This document shows, piece by piece, positions 17,140-26,260 of a stretch of 64,000 nucleotides of DNA (the first letter of the stretch is position 1; every line of letters begins with the position of its first letter). The translations under genes were made by a program, and so were the position numbers. Source of the DNA: Nocardia bovistercoris (lineage in GTDB: Bacteria > Actinomycetota > Actinomycetes > Mycobacteriales > Mycobacteriaceae). The notes beneath the pieces are model-generated. The model ran no database searches, had not been told where the DNA came from, and was given only the letters and a program-made list of their open reading frames with translations. Location: NCBI RefSeq assembly GCF_015674855.1, contig NZ_JADMLG010000002.1, positions 817,280 through 881,279 of the forward strand, read 5' to 3'.

Positions 17140-18651
17140 ATGGTGGCAACGATCGATGTTCCGACCGCCGACGGAGTTGTCCGCGGTCGCCGAGGCCGCC
17201 GCGTGCTGCGCTGGCGATCCCTCCCCTATGCCGCCGCACCCGTCGGCGACCTGCGCTTTCGCGCTCCCCAGCCGGTGCGTCCCTGGACCGGGGTCAGGGA
17301 GGCCACGGCCTTCCGATTCGCTTCGGTGCAACATCGCGGCGGCGCGCGGATCGGGCCGACACAGTTCCAGCCGATGAGCGAGGACTGCCTGACACTCAAT
17401 GTCACCGCGTCCGCGCAACCCTCCTCGACACCGCGCCCGGTGCTGGTGTTCGTGCACGGCGGCGGCTATGTGATGGGCACCTCGGCGCTCGGGCTGTATT
17501 CCGGCGCCCGCCTCGCGATCCGCGGTGATGTCGTCGTGGTGTCGCTGAACTACCGTCTCGGCGCCTTCGGTTACGTGGACTTCAGCGAATTCGGCACCCC
17601 CGACCGCCCGATCGACTCCAATCTGGGCCTGCGCGATCAGGTGGCCGCGCTGCGTTGGGTGCGCGAGAACATCGCGGCCTTCGGCGGCGACCCGGGCAAT
17701 GTGACCGTCTTCGGCGAGTCCGCGGGCGCGCACGCGGTGCTGTCGCTGATGACCGCGCCCGCCGCGCGCGGCCTGTTCCACCGGGCGATCGCGCAGAGTC
17801 CGCCCGCCGACTGGGGTATGCCCGCCGACGACGCCCGCGCCTTCGCCCGCCGCTGTGTCGAAGCGCTCGACGCGGACACCGACGACGCCGTACGGGCACT
17901 GTCGGACGCCTCGGCCAACGACATCGGCCGCGCGGTGAGCCGCGTGCTCAATCGCGTGCTCCGCGAACGCCCCGGCGTGTTCCCCGCGGCCCCCGTGATC
18001 GACGGCGACTATCTGCCCGTGTCCCCGCTCGAGGCACTCACCTCGGGGACCGCGCAACGGGTTCCGCTGATCATCGGCACCTGTCGCAACGAAGGCGCGC
18101 TGTTCGCGCGATTCCTCGACCAGCTGCCCACCCGTCCCGAACGACTACGGGCCGCGCTGGCCGAATTCGGCGAGGAGGCCACTGGCCGCGTCATCGACGC
18201 CTACCCCGGCTTCCCTGAACCGCGCACGGCGATCCGCGCGGGCGGCGACTTCGTGTTCTGGCGGCCGTCGATCACCGCCATGGAGGGCCACAGCAAGCAC
18301 GCTCCCACCTACGCCTACCGCTACGATTTCGCCCCGCGCGCACTGCATCTCGCCGGCGTCGGCGCCACGCACGCCACCGACCTCATCCCGGTCTTCGGCG
18401 CGGGCGACACACCGCTCGGCCGTGCCATGACCGCGGCGGGCGGGCGACGCGGACTGGCTGCGGTGACCAGGCAGTTCCAGGACAACTGGATCGAATTCGC
18501 CCGCACCGGAACACCTTTGCCGTCCTGGCCCGCCTACACCGAGGCGCGGAGGACCACCCTCGTCATCGACAGCCCGACCCGGCTGGAGAACGACCCGGAC
18601 CAGGCCGCGCGACTGGCCTGGCAACCCATCGGGGTGCCGAGCGCGGCCTGA
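17140..18651 (+). CDS. Type-B carboxylesterase/para-nitrobenzyl esterase family
   Basis: 503 residues from ATG 17140 (an in-frame TTG lies just before). Alpha/beta-hydrolase of the carboxylesterase/lipase type: the oxyanion loop VFVHGGGYVMG, the nucleophile elbow VTVFGESAGAHAV, and a late His region (GATHATDLIPVF). EDCLTLNV is the family's second signature, typical of PNB esterases. There is no signal peptide, so it is probably cytoplasmic. It follows the oxidoreductase by 13 bp and may be cotranscribed. Substrate unknown. Confidence 0.9.
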   Translation: MVATIDVPTADGVVRGRRGRRVLRWRSLPYAAAPVGDLRFRAPQPVRPWTGVREATAFRFASVQHRGGARIGPTQFQPMSEDCLTLNVTASAQPSSTPRPVLVFVHGGGYVMGTSALGLYSGARLAIRGDVVVVSLNYRLGAFGYVDFSEFGTPDRPIDSNLGLRDQVAALRWVRENIAAFGGDPGNVTVFGESAGAHAVLSLMTAPAARGLFHRAIAQSPPADWGMPADDARAFARRCVEALDADTDDAVRALSDASANDIGRAVSRVLNRVLRERPGVFPAAPVIDGDYLPVSPLEALTSGTAQRVPLIIGTCRNEGALFARFLDQLPTRPERLRAALAEFGEEATGRVIDAYPGFPEPRTAIRAGGDFVFWRPSITAMEGHSKHAPTYAYRYDFAPRALHLAGVGATHATDLIPVFGAGDTPLGRAMTAAGGRRGLAAVTRQFQDNWIEFARTGTPLPSWPAYTEARRTTLVIDSPTRLENDPDQAARLAWQPIGVPSAA

Positions 18652-18655
18652 CCGG

Positions 18656-19525
18656 CTATTTCAGCAGTCGTGACATCCGGCGGTCGGCCAACACCTTGCC
18701 GCCGGTCTGGCACGCGGCGCAGTACTGGAAGGACCGCTCGGCGTAGGAGACCTCGCGGACCGTGTCGCCGCAGACCGGGCACGGCAGACCGGTGCGCGCG
18801 TGCACGCGCATCCCGGAACGCTTCTCGCCCTTGAGCCGCGCCGCGTCCTGGCCGACCGACCTGGTGACCGCGTCGGTGAGGATCATGCGCATGGCCTCGT
18901 ACAGTTCGGCCACCTTCGCCGCGGGCATGGTGGCGGTATTGGCGAACGGCGAGATCTTCGCCGCGTGCAGGATCTCGTCGGAGTACGCGTTGCCGACGCC
19001 GGCGAGCAGACTCTGGTCGACGATGGCGGTCTTGACGCGCTGGGAGACGCCGCGCAGGAGTTCGGCGAACTGCTCCTCGGTGACCTCGAGCGCGTCCGGG
19101 CCGAGCCTGGCGATACCGGGCACGGCCCGCGGATCTGCCACGATATAGACGGCGAGGCGTTTCTTGGTGCCCGCCTCGGTGAGGTCGAAGGCCGGTGTGG
19201 CGCCTTCCGGTGTGAAGAAGTGCACGCGCAGCGCCAGCGGGCTCTTACCGCCCGGACGCGGCGGCGTCGGACTCGGCTCGTCGATCCAGCGCAGCCAGCC
19301 GCCGCGCGACAGATGCGTGATCAGCCACAGCCCACCGCAATCCATCCCCAGGAATTTGCCCCAGCGGCCCGCGCCGGTGACATCGCGCCCCGACAGCGCC
19401 GTGACCGGCGGATCGAAGGTCTTGACCGCGCTCAACGCCCCAACATCGACGCGCCCGACCACCGCGCCGACCGCATGTTCCCGGAGGAACTGCGCCAACG
19501 CCTCCACTTCCGGTAGCTCGGGCAC
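18656..19525 (-). CDS. Fpg/Nei-family DNA glycosylase
   Basis: 289 residues when started at the GTG at 19525. This start is dictated by chemistry: it places PELPEVE directly after the initiator, giving the N-terminal proline nucleophile required in this family. The longer frame from 19555 would bury it. GLWLITHLSRGGWLRW and VKTAIVDQSLLAGVGNAYSDEILHAAKISP (helix-two-turn-helix) are clear. The C-terminal zinc finger CPVCG...YCAACQTGG is complete. The enzyme excises oxidised bases; the sequence is closer to Nei-type than to classical MutM, but I cannot decide between them. Convergent with the carboxylesterase (4-bp gap). Confidence 0.88.
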   Translation of the reverse strand: MPELPEVEALAQFLREHAVGAVVGRVDVGALSAVKTFDPPVTALSGRDVTGAGRWGKFLGMDCGGLWLITHLSRGGWLRWIDEPSPTPPRPGGKSPLALRVHFFTPEGATPAFDLTEAGTKKRLAVYIVADPRAVPGIARLGPDALEVTEEQFAELLRGVSQRVKTAIVDQSLLAGVGNAYSDEILHAAKISPFANTATMPAAKVAELYEAMRMILTDAVTRSVGQDAARLKGEKRSGMRVHARTGLPCPVCGDTVREVSYAERSFQYCAACQTGGKVLADRRMSRLLK

Positions 19526-19576
19526 GTGAGTCAGGCTACCCGCGACCACCGACAACCGGCTCGGCGAACGCGCACC

Positions 19577-20314
19577 TCACCCGCGTCGGAGCAGGTAGAT
19601 ATCCATGATCCAGCCCTTCGCCGCGCGCAGTTCGGCGCGAGTGGACAGGATCCGGCGCTCGACCGCGCGCAGCGGCCCCTCGATCAGGACCTCGTCGGGC
19701 ATCCCGAGGTAGGCGCCCCACCAGATGTGGATGTCATCGCCGCCCACCTCCGTGAACGAGCATTCCCCGTCCAGCATGACCAGCGCCGATTCGCCGAGCC
19801 CCGACTCGCGCAGCTTGCGTCCGGTGGTTATGTGCACGGGTTCGCCGATGCGGTGCAACACCATGCGGTGCCGCGCGGCGAGGGCCTGCGCGCTGGTGAT
19901 GCCGGGGATGACCTCGTATTCGAAGGTGACGATGCGGCGTTCGAGCACCCGCTCGATCATGCGCAGGGTGCTGTCGTAGAGCGAAGGGTCGCCCCAGACC
20001 AGGATGCCGCCGACACCGTCGACTCGCGCGAACGCGGATTCCAGCAGCGCCGAACGGCGGTCGTGCCAGTCCAGGATGGTGCCGGTGTAGTCGGCGGGCG
20101 CGCGGTCACGCGGCGGATCGGCGATCTCGACCACCTCGAAGGGGTGGTTCATGTGTTCGTCGAGAACGGCGGTGCGCACGTCGAGCAGTTCCCGCTTCTC
20201 CGCGCCTTTGCCGATGACGAAAAAGACATCGACCTGCCGTATGGCCTTGACCGCCTGCATCGTCACGTGATCGGGGTCGCCCGCGCCGATGCCGACGATG
20301 TAGAGCTTGCGCAT
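19577..20314 (-). CDS. cobF: Precorrin-6A synthase (deacetylating), CobF
   Basis: 245 residues beginning MRKLYIVGIGAGDPDHVTMQA. SAM-dependent methyltransferase of the tetrapyrrole methylase superfamily: GIGAGDPDH near the N-terminus, VWGDPSLYDST near 110 and the EVIPGITSAQALAARH segment. CobF methylates precorrin-5 at C-1 with loss of acetate in aerobic cobalamin synthesis. The start at 20314 is chosen because the frame upstream runs antisense through thyA without homology. It stands alone here, unlike typical cob clusters, and is divergent from thyA. Confidence 0.9.
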   Translation of the reverse strand: MRKLYIVGIGAGDPDHVTMQAVKAIRQVDVFFVIGKGAEKRELLDVRTAVLDEHMNHPFEVVEIADPPRDRAPADYTGTILDWHDRRSALLESAFARVDGVGGILVWGDPSLYDSTLRMIERVLERRIVTFEYEVIPGITSAQALAARHRMVLHRIGEPVHITTGRKLRESGLGESALVMLDGECSFTEVGGDDIHIWWGAYLGMPDEVLIEGPLRAVERRILSTRAELRAAKGWIMDIYLLRRG

Positions 20315-20437
20315 CGCCCCAGCTTGCCACGCTCGAACCGGCGGTCCACCCGCAGGCCCCGCACCTCGCGTGAACCTTCTGAACTGCGGAAACAGTCCCC
20401 CTGGCAGACACATCCGACGGCATCGTAAGCTGCAAAC

Positions 20438-21253
20438 GTGACGACCACCGATATCGCGACCGATACGCAGTACGAGGATCTGCTTCGACTCGTCACGGAG
20501 TCCGGTACCGCGAAAGCGGACCGCACGGGCACCGGGACGCGCAGCGTATTCGGCCATCAGCTGCGCTACGACCTGTCCTCGGGTTTCCCGCTGGTCACCA
20601 CCAAACGGGTGCACCTGAAATCGGTCGCCTACGAACTGCTGTGGTTCCTGCGCGGCGATTCCAACGTGAAGTGGCTGCGCGACCACGGCGTCACCATCTG
20701 GGACGAATGGGCCGACGCCGACGGCGAACTCGGTCCGGTGTACGGAGTCCAGTGGCGGTCGTGGCCGACGCCCGACGGCGCGCACATCGACCAGATCGCC
20801 CAGGTCATGCACACCCTGCGCACCGATCCGGATTCGCGGCGGATGCTGGTCTCGGCGTGGAATGTGGCCGACCTGGACAAGATGGCGCTCGCGCCTTGTC
20901 ACGCGTTCTTCCAGTTCTACGTGGCCGACGGAAAGCTGTCCTGCCAGCTGTATCAACGCAGCGCCGACCTGTTCCTCGGCGTGCCGTTCAATATCGCGAG
21001 TTACGCGCTGCTCACCGCCATGGTCGCCCAGCAGGTCGATCTCGAGCCCGGCGATTTCGTGTGGACCGGCGGCGACTGCCATATCTACGACAATCACGTC
21101 GATCAGGTGGCCGAACAACTCGGCCGCGCACCGTACCCGTTCCCGAAGCTGAATCTGCGCCGGGCCCCGAGTCTTTTCGAGTACGGCTACGACGATATCG
21201 AGGTGGTCGATTACCGGCATCACCCCGCGATCAAAGCGCCGGTGGCCGTGTGA
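20438..21253 (+). CDS. thyA: Thymidylate synthase ThyA
   Basis: 271 residues from a GTG start. Methylates dUMP using methylenetetrahydrofolate. The catalytic Cys154 is in [11 protein letters not shown], with the folate/dUMP-binding arginines in [12 protein letters not shown] and [36 protein letters not shown], and the [13 protein letters not shown] segment. Length and motifs are normal. The stop overlaps the GTG of dihydrofolate reductase, the classical thyA-folA coupling: ThyA makes the dihydrofolate that the reductase recycles. Confidence 0.97.
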   Translation: MTTTDIATDTQYEDLLRLVTESGTAKADRTGTGTRSVFGHQLRYDLSSGFPLVTTKRVHLKSVAYELLWFLRGDSNVKWLRDHGVTIWDEWADADGELGPVYGVQWRSWPTPDGAHIDQIAQVMHTLRTDPDSRRMLVSAWNVADLDKMALAPCHAFFQFYVADGKLSCQLYQRSADLFLGVPFNIASYALLTAMVAQQVDLEPGDFVWTGGDCHIYDNHVDQVAEQLGRAPYPFPKLNLRRAPSLFEYGYDDIEVVDYRHHPAIKAPVAV

Positions 21254-21735
21254 AATTCGTCGGAATCATCTGGGCGCAGGCGCACGGGGGCGTGATCGGA
21301 CACCGGAATACCATTCCGTGGCGGGTGCCCGAGGATATGGCCTATTTCAAATCGGTGACGATGGGCCATCCGGTGATCATGGGCAGGCGGACCTGGGATT
21401 CGCTGCATCCGCGATTCCGTCCGCTGGCGGGTCGGCGCAATATCGTGGTGACCCGGGACCGGACGTGGGCGGCCGAGGGCGCCGAACGCGCCGGGTCGCT
21501 CGCCGAGGCGCTGGAGCGCACCGGCACGGATCCGGTGTGGATCACCGGCGGCGGCGAAATCTACAGTGCCGCTATGGAATCAGCAACCGAGTTGCGGGTC
21601 ACCGAGATCGATGTCGCGGTCGACGGCGACTCGTACGCACCGGCCATCGACGCGCGCTGGCGGGCCGAGACCGAACAGGACTGGACCGCCTCGCGCACCG
21701 GGCCGAAATTCCGCATCCTGCGTTACACCCGCTGA
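21250..21735 (+). CDS. folA: Dihydrofolate reductase
   Basis: 161 residues from the GTG at 21250 inside the thyA stop region (GTGTGA). The N-terminal [29 protein letters not shown] carries the substrate loop and acidic residue Asp29, equivalent to the catalytic Asp27 of the mycobacterial enzyme. [11 protein letters not shown] and [13 protein letters not shown] are the NADPH-binding motifs. It reduces dihydrofolate and 7,8-dihydrofolate analogues; it is the trimethoprim target in this group. It should not be extended upstream into thyA. Confidence 0.96.
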   Translation: MKFVGIIWAQAHGGVIGHRNTIPWRVPEDMAYFKSVTMGHPVIMGRRTWDSLHPRFRPLAGRRNIVVTRDRTWAAEGAERAGSLAEALERTGTDPVWITGGGEIYSAAMESATELRVTEIDVAVDGDSYAPAIDARWRAETEQDWTASRTGPKFRILRYTR

Positions 21736-21738
21736 CAC

Positions 21739-21752
21739 GCCCCCGACGGGGC
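21739..21752 (+). terminator. Short hairpin after folA
   Basis: GCCCC-CGAC-GGGGC, a 5-bp stem starting 4 nt after the folA stop. No T tract follows. It may end the thyA-folA transcript, but the stem is short. Confidence 0.35.
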
Positions 21753-21857
21753 AGGCCCGCGCAAACGGGTCCGCGACCAACGCCGGTCGGGCATACTCGA
21801 CGCATATCGGCCGGTGACCCAGCCCCGCACCGGCGGATGTGATCCGAAAGGCGATCA

Positions 21858-22184
21858 ATGGACAAGAAATCGCTGACCGCGGTCGCTCGGCAACAGCTGA
21901 AATTGGCCGCGACCGCCACGAGCGGACGCAGTTCCCAAACTTTGTTCGGCGGACACGCGCACGCGCTCCGACAGACCGTCGTCGGCCTGTCGGCCGGGCA
22001 GAGTCTGGCCGAACACGACAACGCAGGCGATGCGACGCTGCTGGTGATCAGCGGCACACTGACCCTGATCAGCGGCACCAACGAATGGAAGGGTTCGGCG
22101 GGTGACCTACTCGTCGTCCCCAAGGCGCGCCACAGCGTGAAAGCCATCGATGACGTGGCATTTCTGCTGACCGTCGCGAAATAG
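21858..22184 (+). CDS. Small cupin-domain protein
   Basis: 108 residues, single cupin beta-barrel. Motif 1 is recognisable as QTVVGLSAGQSLAEHDNAGDATLLVISG, and motif 2 as GDLLVVPKARHSVKAI, containing one conserved His. Compared with canonical cupins, motif 1 keeps only one His (AEHDN) and lacks the second, so metal binding may be incomplete. AAGG precedes the ATG. It stands between folA and the DyP-encapsulin pair, 85 bp upstream of the latter, with no evidence of a shared transcript. Function unknown. Confidence 0.82.
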   Translation: MDKKSLTAVARQQLKLAATATSGRSSQTLFGGHAHALRQTVVGLSAGQSLAEHDNAGDATLLVISGTLTLISGTNEWKGSAGDLLVVPKARHSVKAIDDVAFLLTVAK

Positions 22185-22269
22185 CCCGAATCGCGCCGGG
22201 CCCGCCGCCCCGACATCGACACGCGGCGGCGTGCGCTCGGCGCGCCGGACAACCTCTAGGCTGTCGATC

Positions 22270-23334
22270 ATGGGTGAGCCGCAGCCGATCCTCGAACCGC
22301 TCACGCCCGCCGCGATCTTCCTCGTCGCCACCATCGACGAGGGTGGGGAGCAGACGGTGCGCGACCTGCTCGCCGATCTTCCCGGCCTGCGGCGTTCGGT
22401 CGGATTCCGGATGCCAGGCGCCGGACTCGTGTGCAACACCTCGATCGGCAGCGCGGCCTGGGATCGGCTGTTCGGCGGACCTCGCCCGGCCGAACTGCAC
22501 GTGCTGCCCGAATTCGTCGGCGCGCACCATCGGGCACCGTCGACGCCCGGTGATCTGCTGTTCCACATCAAGTCCGAATTCCAGGACATCTGTTTCGAAT
22601 TGGCGATGACCATCGGCGACCGGCTCGCGGGCGCGGTGACGATCGTCGACCAGACCGTCGGCTTCCGGTACTTCGAGCAGCGCGACCTGCTCGGCTTCGT
22701 CGACGGCACCGAGAATCCGGAGGGCGCGGCGGCGGCGTCGGCGGCGCTCATCGGCGACGAGGACCCGGAATTCGCGGGCGGGAGTTATGTCATCGTGCAG
22801 AAGTACCTGCACACGATGGCACGGTGGCGGGCGCTGTCGGTCGAGGAGCAGGAAAAGGTCATCGGCCGCACCAAACTCGACGATTACGAACTCTCCGACG
22901 AAGACAAGCCCGCCGACTCCCACGTCGCGGTGAACACCGTCGTGGACGCGGACGGCGACGAACGCCGGATCGTGCGCGCCAACATGCCGTTCGGCAGTGT
23001 GCGCGACAGCGAGTACGGCACCTACTACATCGCGTACGCGGCCACACCGAGCGTGACCGAGACCATGCTCTCGCGCATGTTCGAGGGGACCGAGGACGCC
23101 GCCTACGACCGCATCCTCGACTTCTCCATCGCGGTCACCGGCACCCTGTTCTTCACACCGCCCGTCGACTTCTTCGACGACCTTCCCGAGGCGCCGAGCG
23201 CGGCGGCGGTCACGGACGCCGCGTCCGCGGACCCGGTCGGTGGCGTTTCCTCCGACCCGGTCGGCAGCGTTGATCCCGACCCGGTCGGCAGCGGGTCACT
23301 CGGCATCGGCACCCTGAAAAGGAGTAGGCAATGA
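22270..23334 (+). CDS. DyP-type heme peroxidase with encapsulin cargo-loading peptide
   Basis: 354 residues. The DyP signature GFVDGTENP places the catalytic Asp at 145; the proximal heme ligand is His218 in ADSHVAVN and the distal Arg is 236 in RIVRANMPF. After the folded domain (to about 310) comes a flexible tail with three DPVG(G/S) repeats, ending GSLGIGTLKRSRQ. That terminus matches the encapsulation motif of actinobacterial DyP cargo (known form roughly LxIGSLK). It overlaps the encapsulin start by 4 bp (ATGA). The start at ATG 22270 gives the usual MGEPQPILEP N-terminus. Together with the shell it forms a peroxidase-loaded nanocompartment, thought to serve oxidative stress defence. 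Confidence 0.95.
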   Translation: MGEPQPILEPLTPAAIFLVATIDEGGEQTVRDLLADLPGLRRSVGFRMPGAGLVCNTSIGSAAWDRLFGGPRPAELHVLPEFVGAHHRAPSTPGDLLFHIKSEFQDICFELAMTIGDRLAGAVTIVDQTVGFRYFEQRDLLGFVDGTENPEGAAAASAALIGDEDPEFAGGSYVIVQKYLHTMARWRALSVEEQEKVIGRTKLDDYELSDEDKPADSHVAVNTVVDADGDERRIVRANMPFGSVRDSEYGTYYIAYAATPSVTETMLSRMFEGTEDAAYDRILDFSIAVTGTLFFTPPVDFFDDLPEAPSAAAVTDAASADPVGGVSSDPVGSVDPDPVGSGSLGIGTLKRSRQ

Positions 23335-24131
23335 ACAACCTCTATCGCGAGCTAGCTCCGATCACCGAGGAAGCCTGGGCGGCGATCGAGGAGGAGGCGA
23401 CCCGCACCTTCAAGCGGCATATCGCGGGCCGTCGTGTGGTCGATCTCTCGGGGCCGCACGGCACCGATTACTCCGCCGTCGGCCTCGGCCGCACCGAGCC
23501 CATCGCCGCGCCCGACCAGGGCGTGCAGGCCAGGCAGCGCGCGGTCGCGCCGCTGGTGGAACTGCGGGTGCCGTTCTCGCTGTCGCGCGAGGAACTCGAC
23601 AATGTGGAGCGCGGGGCGAAGGACACCGATCTGGACGCGGTCAAGGACGCCGCGCGCAAGATCGCCTTCGCCGAGGACCGGGCGATCTTCGAGGGCTACG
23701 CGGCGGCGGGCATCACCGGGGTGCGGGCGAGTTCGTCGAACGCGCCGATCACGGTGCCCTCCGATCCGAAGCTGGTGCCGGAGGCCGTCACCCAGGCGCT
23801 GTCGGCGCTGCGGCTCGCGGGTGTGGACGGGCCGTATTCGGTGCTGCTCAGCGCCGATCTCTACACCGCGGTCAGCGAGACCTCCGATCACGGACACCCG
23901 ATCCGCACCCATATCGAGCGGTTGATCCCGGACGGCGAGATCATCTGGGCGCCCGCCATCGACGGCGCGTTCGTGCTCACCACCCGTGGCGGCGACTTCG
24001 ACCTGCAGATCGGGCAGGACGTGTCCATCGGGTACCTCGCGCACAATGCCGATACCGTCGACCTGTACTTCCAGCAGAGCCTGCAATTCCTGGTCTACAC
24101 GGCGGAGGCCGCGGTCGCGCTGCGGGCCTGA
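23331..24131 (+). CDS. enc: Encapsulin shell protein (family 1)
   Basis: 266 residues with the HK97-like capsid fold. MNNLYRELAPITEEAWAAIEEEATRTFKRHIAGRRVVDLSGPHG is the canonical family-1 N-terminus. KDAARKIAFAEDRAIFEGY, the E-loop/P-domain stretches and the C-terminal GQDVSIGYLAHNADTVDLYFQQSLQFLV are all present. Shells of this length normally assemble as T=1, 60-subunit particles. Directly overlapped with the DyP cargo gene, so cargo and shell are translated together. The N-terminal helix of such shells forms the lumenal groove that binds the cargo peptide. Confidence 0.97.
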   Translation: MNNLYRELAPITEEAWAAIEEEATRTFKRHIAGRRVVDLSGPHGTDYSAVGLGRTEPIAAPDQGVQARQRAVAPLVELRVPFSLSREELDNVERGAKDTDLDAVKDAARKIAFAEDRAIFEGYAAAGITGVRASSSNAPITVPSDPKLVPEAVTQALSALRLAGVDGPYSVLLSADLYTAVSETSDHGHPIRTHIERLIPDGEIIWAPAIDGAFVLTTRGGDFDLQIGQDVSIGYLAHNADTVDLYFQQSLQFLVYTAEAAVALRA

Positions 24132-24184
24132 TCGAGTCCGCGCGGGTACGCGGTACGGTGAGTCCGCGATACACGGGAGGCGTA

Positions 24185-24715
24185 ATGACCATGGTGCGCG
24201 CGGGTGTGGTGCCCGTCGGGCGGGCGGCGCTGTACGGCGGGATCGGGGTCGCGGTCACGGCCGCGGTGTGCGCCGCGGTCACGGTGGGCTTCGGGATGAA
24301 CCGGATCGTCACCGGGCTGCTCGCCGGTGCGGTCGCGGGGGTCGCGGTGCTGGTCGCGCTGTTCGGGCGCGACGCCGTCGTGCTCACCGACGGCGCGATC
24401 TACCGGCGTACCCCGTGGTCGGAGGCCAGCATCGACTGGGAGCGCGTGGTCGCGGGGCGGTTCGCGCTCGACGATCGCGCGCGCTGGTCGCTGGCGCTCG
24501 ACCTGTCCGGCGGTGACGAGCGGCACGGCGAGTTGGTGCTGCTGTCCATCCCGCCGGTGCTCGGACCTGTTACGGGCGCCTATGACCTGCGCAAACGCGA
24601 GCAGGTGCATGAAATACGGGAGATCCTGCGGCGCAAGCGAGTTCCGATCACGGTGTTGCCGGAGATCGCGGGCGCGCTGAGCGCGCACTGGCGGATCGCG
24701 CCGCCGACCCGCTGA
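24185..24715 (+). CDS. Small membrane protein with PH-like cytoplasmic domain (unknown function)
   Basis: 176 residues from ATG 24185, preceded by GGGAGGC. Two adjacent hydrophobic segments near 12-35 (YGGIGVAVTAAVCAAVTVGF) and 38-60 (GLLAGAVAGVAVLVALF) form a helical hairpin. The remaining 110 residues are soluble, beginning DAVVLTDGAIYRRTPWSEASIDWERVV, which resembles the membrane-tethered PH-like domains of actinobacterial proteins. It lies 53 bp after encapsulin and 65 bp before the TerD-like gene, so it may be part of the same transcript. No enzymatic motif is seen. Confidence 0.65.
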   Translation: MTMVRAGVVPVGRAALYGGIGVAVTAAVCAAVTVGFGMNRIVTGLLAGAVAGVAVLVALFGRDAVVLTDGAIYRRTPWSEASIDWERVVAGRFALDDRARWSLALDLSGGDERHGELVLLSIPPVLGPVTGAYDLRKREQVHEIREILRRKRVPITVLPEIAGALSAHWRIAPPTR

Positions 24716-24780
24716 CGCCGCGCCGCGACTGCCCGCCGATCGCGGGGGACGGATGACGCGCGGCGCGGTGTTCATATACG

Positions 24781-26253
24781 TTGGCATCTGTGTCGATGAT
24801 GAAGGGCGCCAATGTGCCGGTGCCGATGTCCGCGGTCCGCATCGAACTGGGGTGGCAATCCGGGCCGGGAGTCCCCGATGCGGATGCCTCTGCCCTGTTG
24901 CTCGTCGGCGGCAAGGTCAGATCCGACGCCGACTTCGTTTTCTACAACCAGCCGCAACATCCGTCCGGTGCGGTGCGCCACGAGGGCAAGCAGCAGGGCC
25001 CGACGGTCCTGGATACCCTTTCGGTGAATCTCGCCGCCGTTGAGCCGCAGATCGAGACGGTGGTCATCGCGGCCTCGTCGGATGGCGGCACCTTCGGCCA
25101 GTTCCACGGCCTATACGTGCGCGTACTCGACGCGGGCAACGGCGCCGAGGTGGCGCGGTTCGACACCACGGGCGGCAGTGAGACAGCCTTCGTCCTCGGC
25201 GAGTTGTACCGCCGTCAGGGCGCGTGGAAGTTCCGCGCGGTCGGTCAGGGTTATGCCTCGGGTCTGGGTGGATTGGCCACCGATTTCGGCATCTCCGTCG
25301 ACGACGCCCCCGCCGCGGCGCCTCAGCAGCAGCAGTTCACGCCGCCACCTGCCCAGCAGCAGTACGCGCCGCCGCCACCGCAACAGCAGTACGCGCCGCC
25401 CCCGCCGCAACAGCAGTACGCGCCTCCGCCACCTCAGCAGCAGTACGCGCCACTGCCGCCCCAGCAGTACGCGCCGCCGCAGCAGGATCCGTACGCGCAG
25501 CAGCCGCAGCAGTACGCGCCTCCGCCGCCGCCCCAGCAGCAGTACGCGCCACCGCCCCCGCCGCAACAGCAGCCTTACGGGCAGCCGCAAGCGGGCGGCG
25601 CGCCGGTGAACCTGAGCAAGATCTCGCTCACCAAGGAAGCTCCGGCGGTGTCGCTCACCAAGCAAGGTGCGACCGGCGGCACCATGCGGGTGAACCTGAA
25701 CTGGACCACACCGCAGTCCAATCGTGGCGGCGGGTTGTTCGGCAGGCGGCGCGGCGGTGGCGGCGGCCTCGATCTCGACCTGAGCTGCTTCTTCGAACTG
25801 GCCGACGGGCGCATCGGTTCGGTGCGCGCGCTCGACCGCTCCTTCGGCGATCTGCATCAGCCGCCGTTCATCCGGCTCGACCAGGACGACCGCACCGGCG
25901 CCAGCGCCACCGGCGAGAACCTGGACATCAACCTGGATTTCACCGCCCACTTCCGCCGCATCCTGGTGTTCACCTCGATCTACGAGGGCGCCAACGACTT
26001 CCGGGGCGTGCACGCCACCGTCACGCTGTATCCGCTGAACTCGCCGCCGATCGAGATGACCCTCGACGGCTGCATGGACGATTCCCGCGACGCGGTGCTC
26101 GCCCATATCGAGAACATCAACGGTGAACTCGTCGTCCGCCGCGACGGCACCTTCATCCGCCCGCCCGCAGGACGCCCCGGCGCCGGTGTCATGGAGATCG
26201 CGCAGCGCTACAACTGGGACTTCGGTTTCAAGGCCGGTCGCGGCAAGGGCTGA
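24781..26253 (+). CDS. TerD/stress-response-like protein with Pro/Gln/Tyr repeat linker
   Basis: 490 residues. Residues 1-172 are TerD-like: [10 protein letters not shown] near the start, [31 protein letters not shown], and a [21 protein letters not shown] segment, resembling the Ca2+-binding tellurium-resistance family. Residues about 180-270 are a repeat of QQQYAPPPP units. Residues about 275-490 form a second TerD-related domain ([16 protein letters not shown]...[23 protein letters not shown]...[11 protein letters not shown]). The start is TTG 24781; GTG 24790 is an alternative. TerD proteins are linked to metal and oxidative stress, which fits the neighbouring peroxidase compartment, but any functional link is inferred. 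Confidence 0.82.
   Translation: MASVSMMKGANVPVPMSAVRIELGWQSGPGVPDADASALLLVGGKVRSDADFVFYNQPQHPSGAVRHEGKQQGPTVLDTLSVNLAAVEPQIETVVIAASSDGGTFGQFHGLYVRVLDAGNGAEVARFDTTGGSETAFVLGELYRRQGAWKFRAVGQGYASGLGGLATDFGISVDDAPAAAPQQQQFTPPPAQQQYAPPPPQQQYAPPPPQQQYAPPPPQQQYAPLPPQQYAPPQQDPYAQQPQQYAPPPPPQQQYAPPPPPQQQPYGQPQAGGAPVNLSKISLTKEAPAVSLTKQGATGGTMRVNLNWTTPQSNRGGGLFGRRRGGGGGLDLDLSCFFELADGRIGSVRALDRSFGDLHQPPFIRLDQDDRTGASATGENLDINLDFTAHFRRILVFTSIYEGANDFRGVHATVTLYPLNSPPIEMTLDGCMDDSRDAVLAHIENINGELVVRRDGTFIRPPAGRPGAGVMEIAQRYNWDFGFKAGRGKG
25321..25590 (+). repeat. In-frame repeats encoding QQQYAPPPP in the TerD-like gene
   Basis: Imperfect 27-bp units, CAGCAGCAGTACGCGCC plus CCG codons, encode seven YAP motifs, with length variants ([23 protein letters not shown]). 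Synonymous differences between units show the array is not freshly expanded. Residues are almost only Q, Y, A and P. Confidence 0.9.
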
Positions 26254-26260
26254 CGGGCGC

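Noticed and set aside
19577..21223. A 548-codon minus-strand frame joining cobF to sequence antisense to thyA
   Set aside because: Only the part after MRKLYIVGIGAG is homologous to CobF; the rest is the shadow of thyA.
25321..25590. A minisatellite acting at the DNA level in the TerD-like gene
   Set aside because: Units differ synonymously and keep frame, so selection or drift at protein level explains them better.
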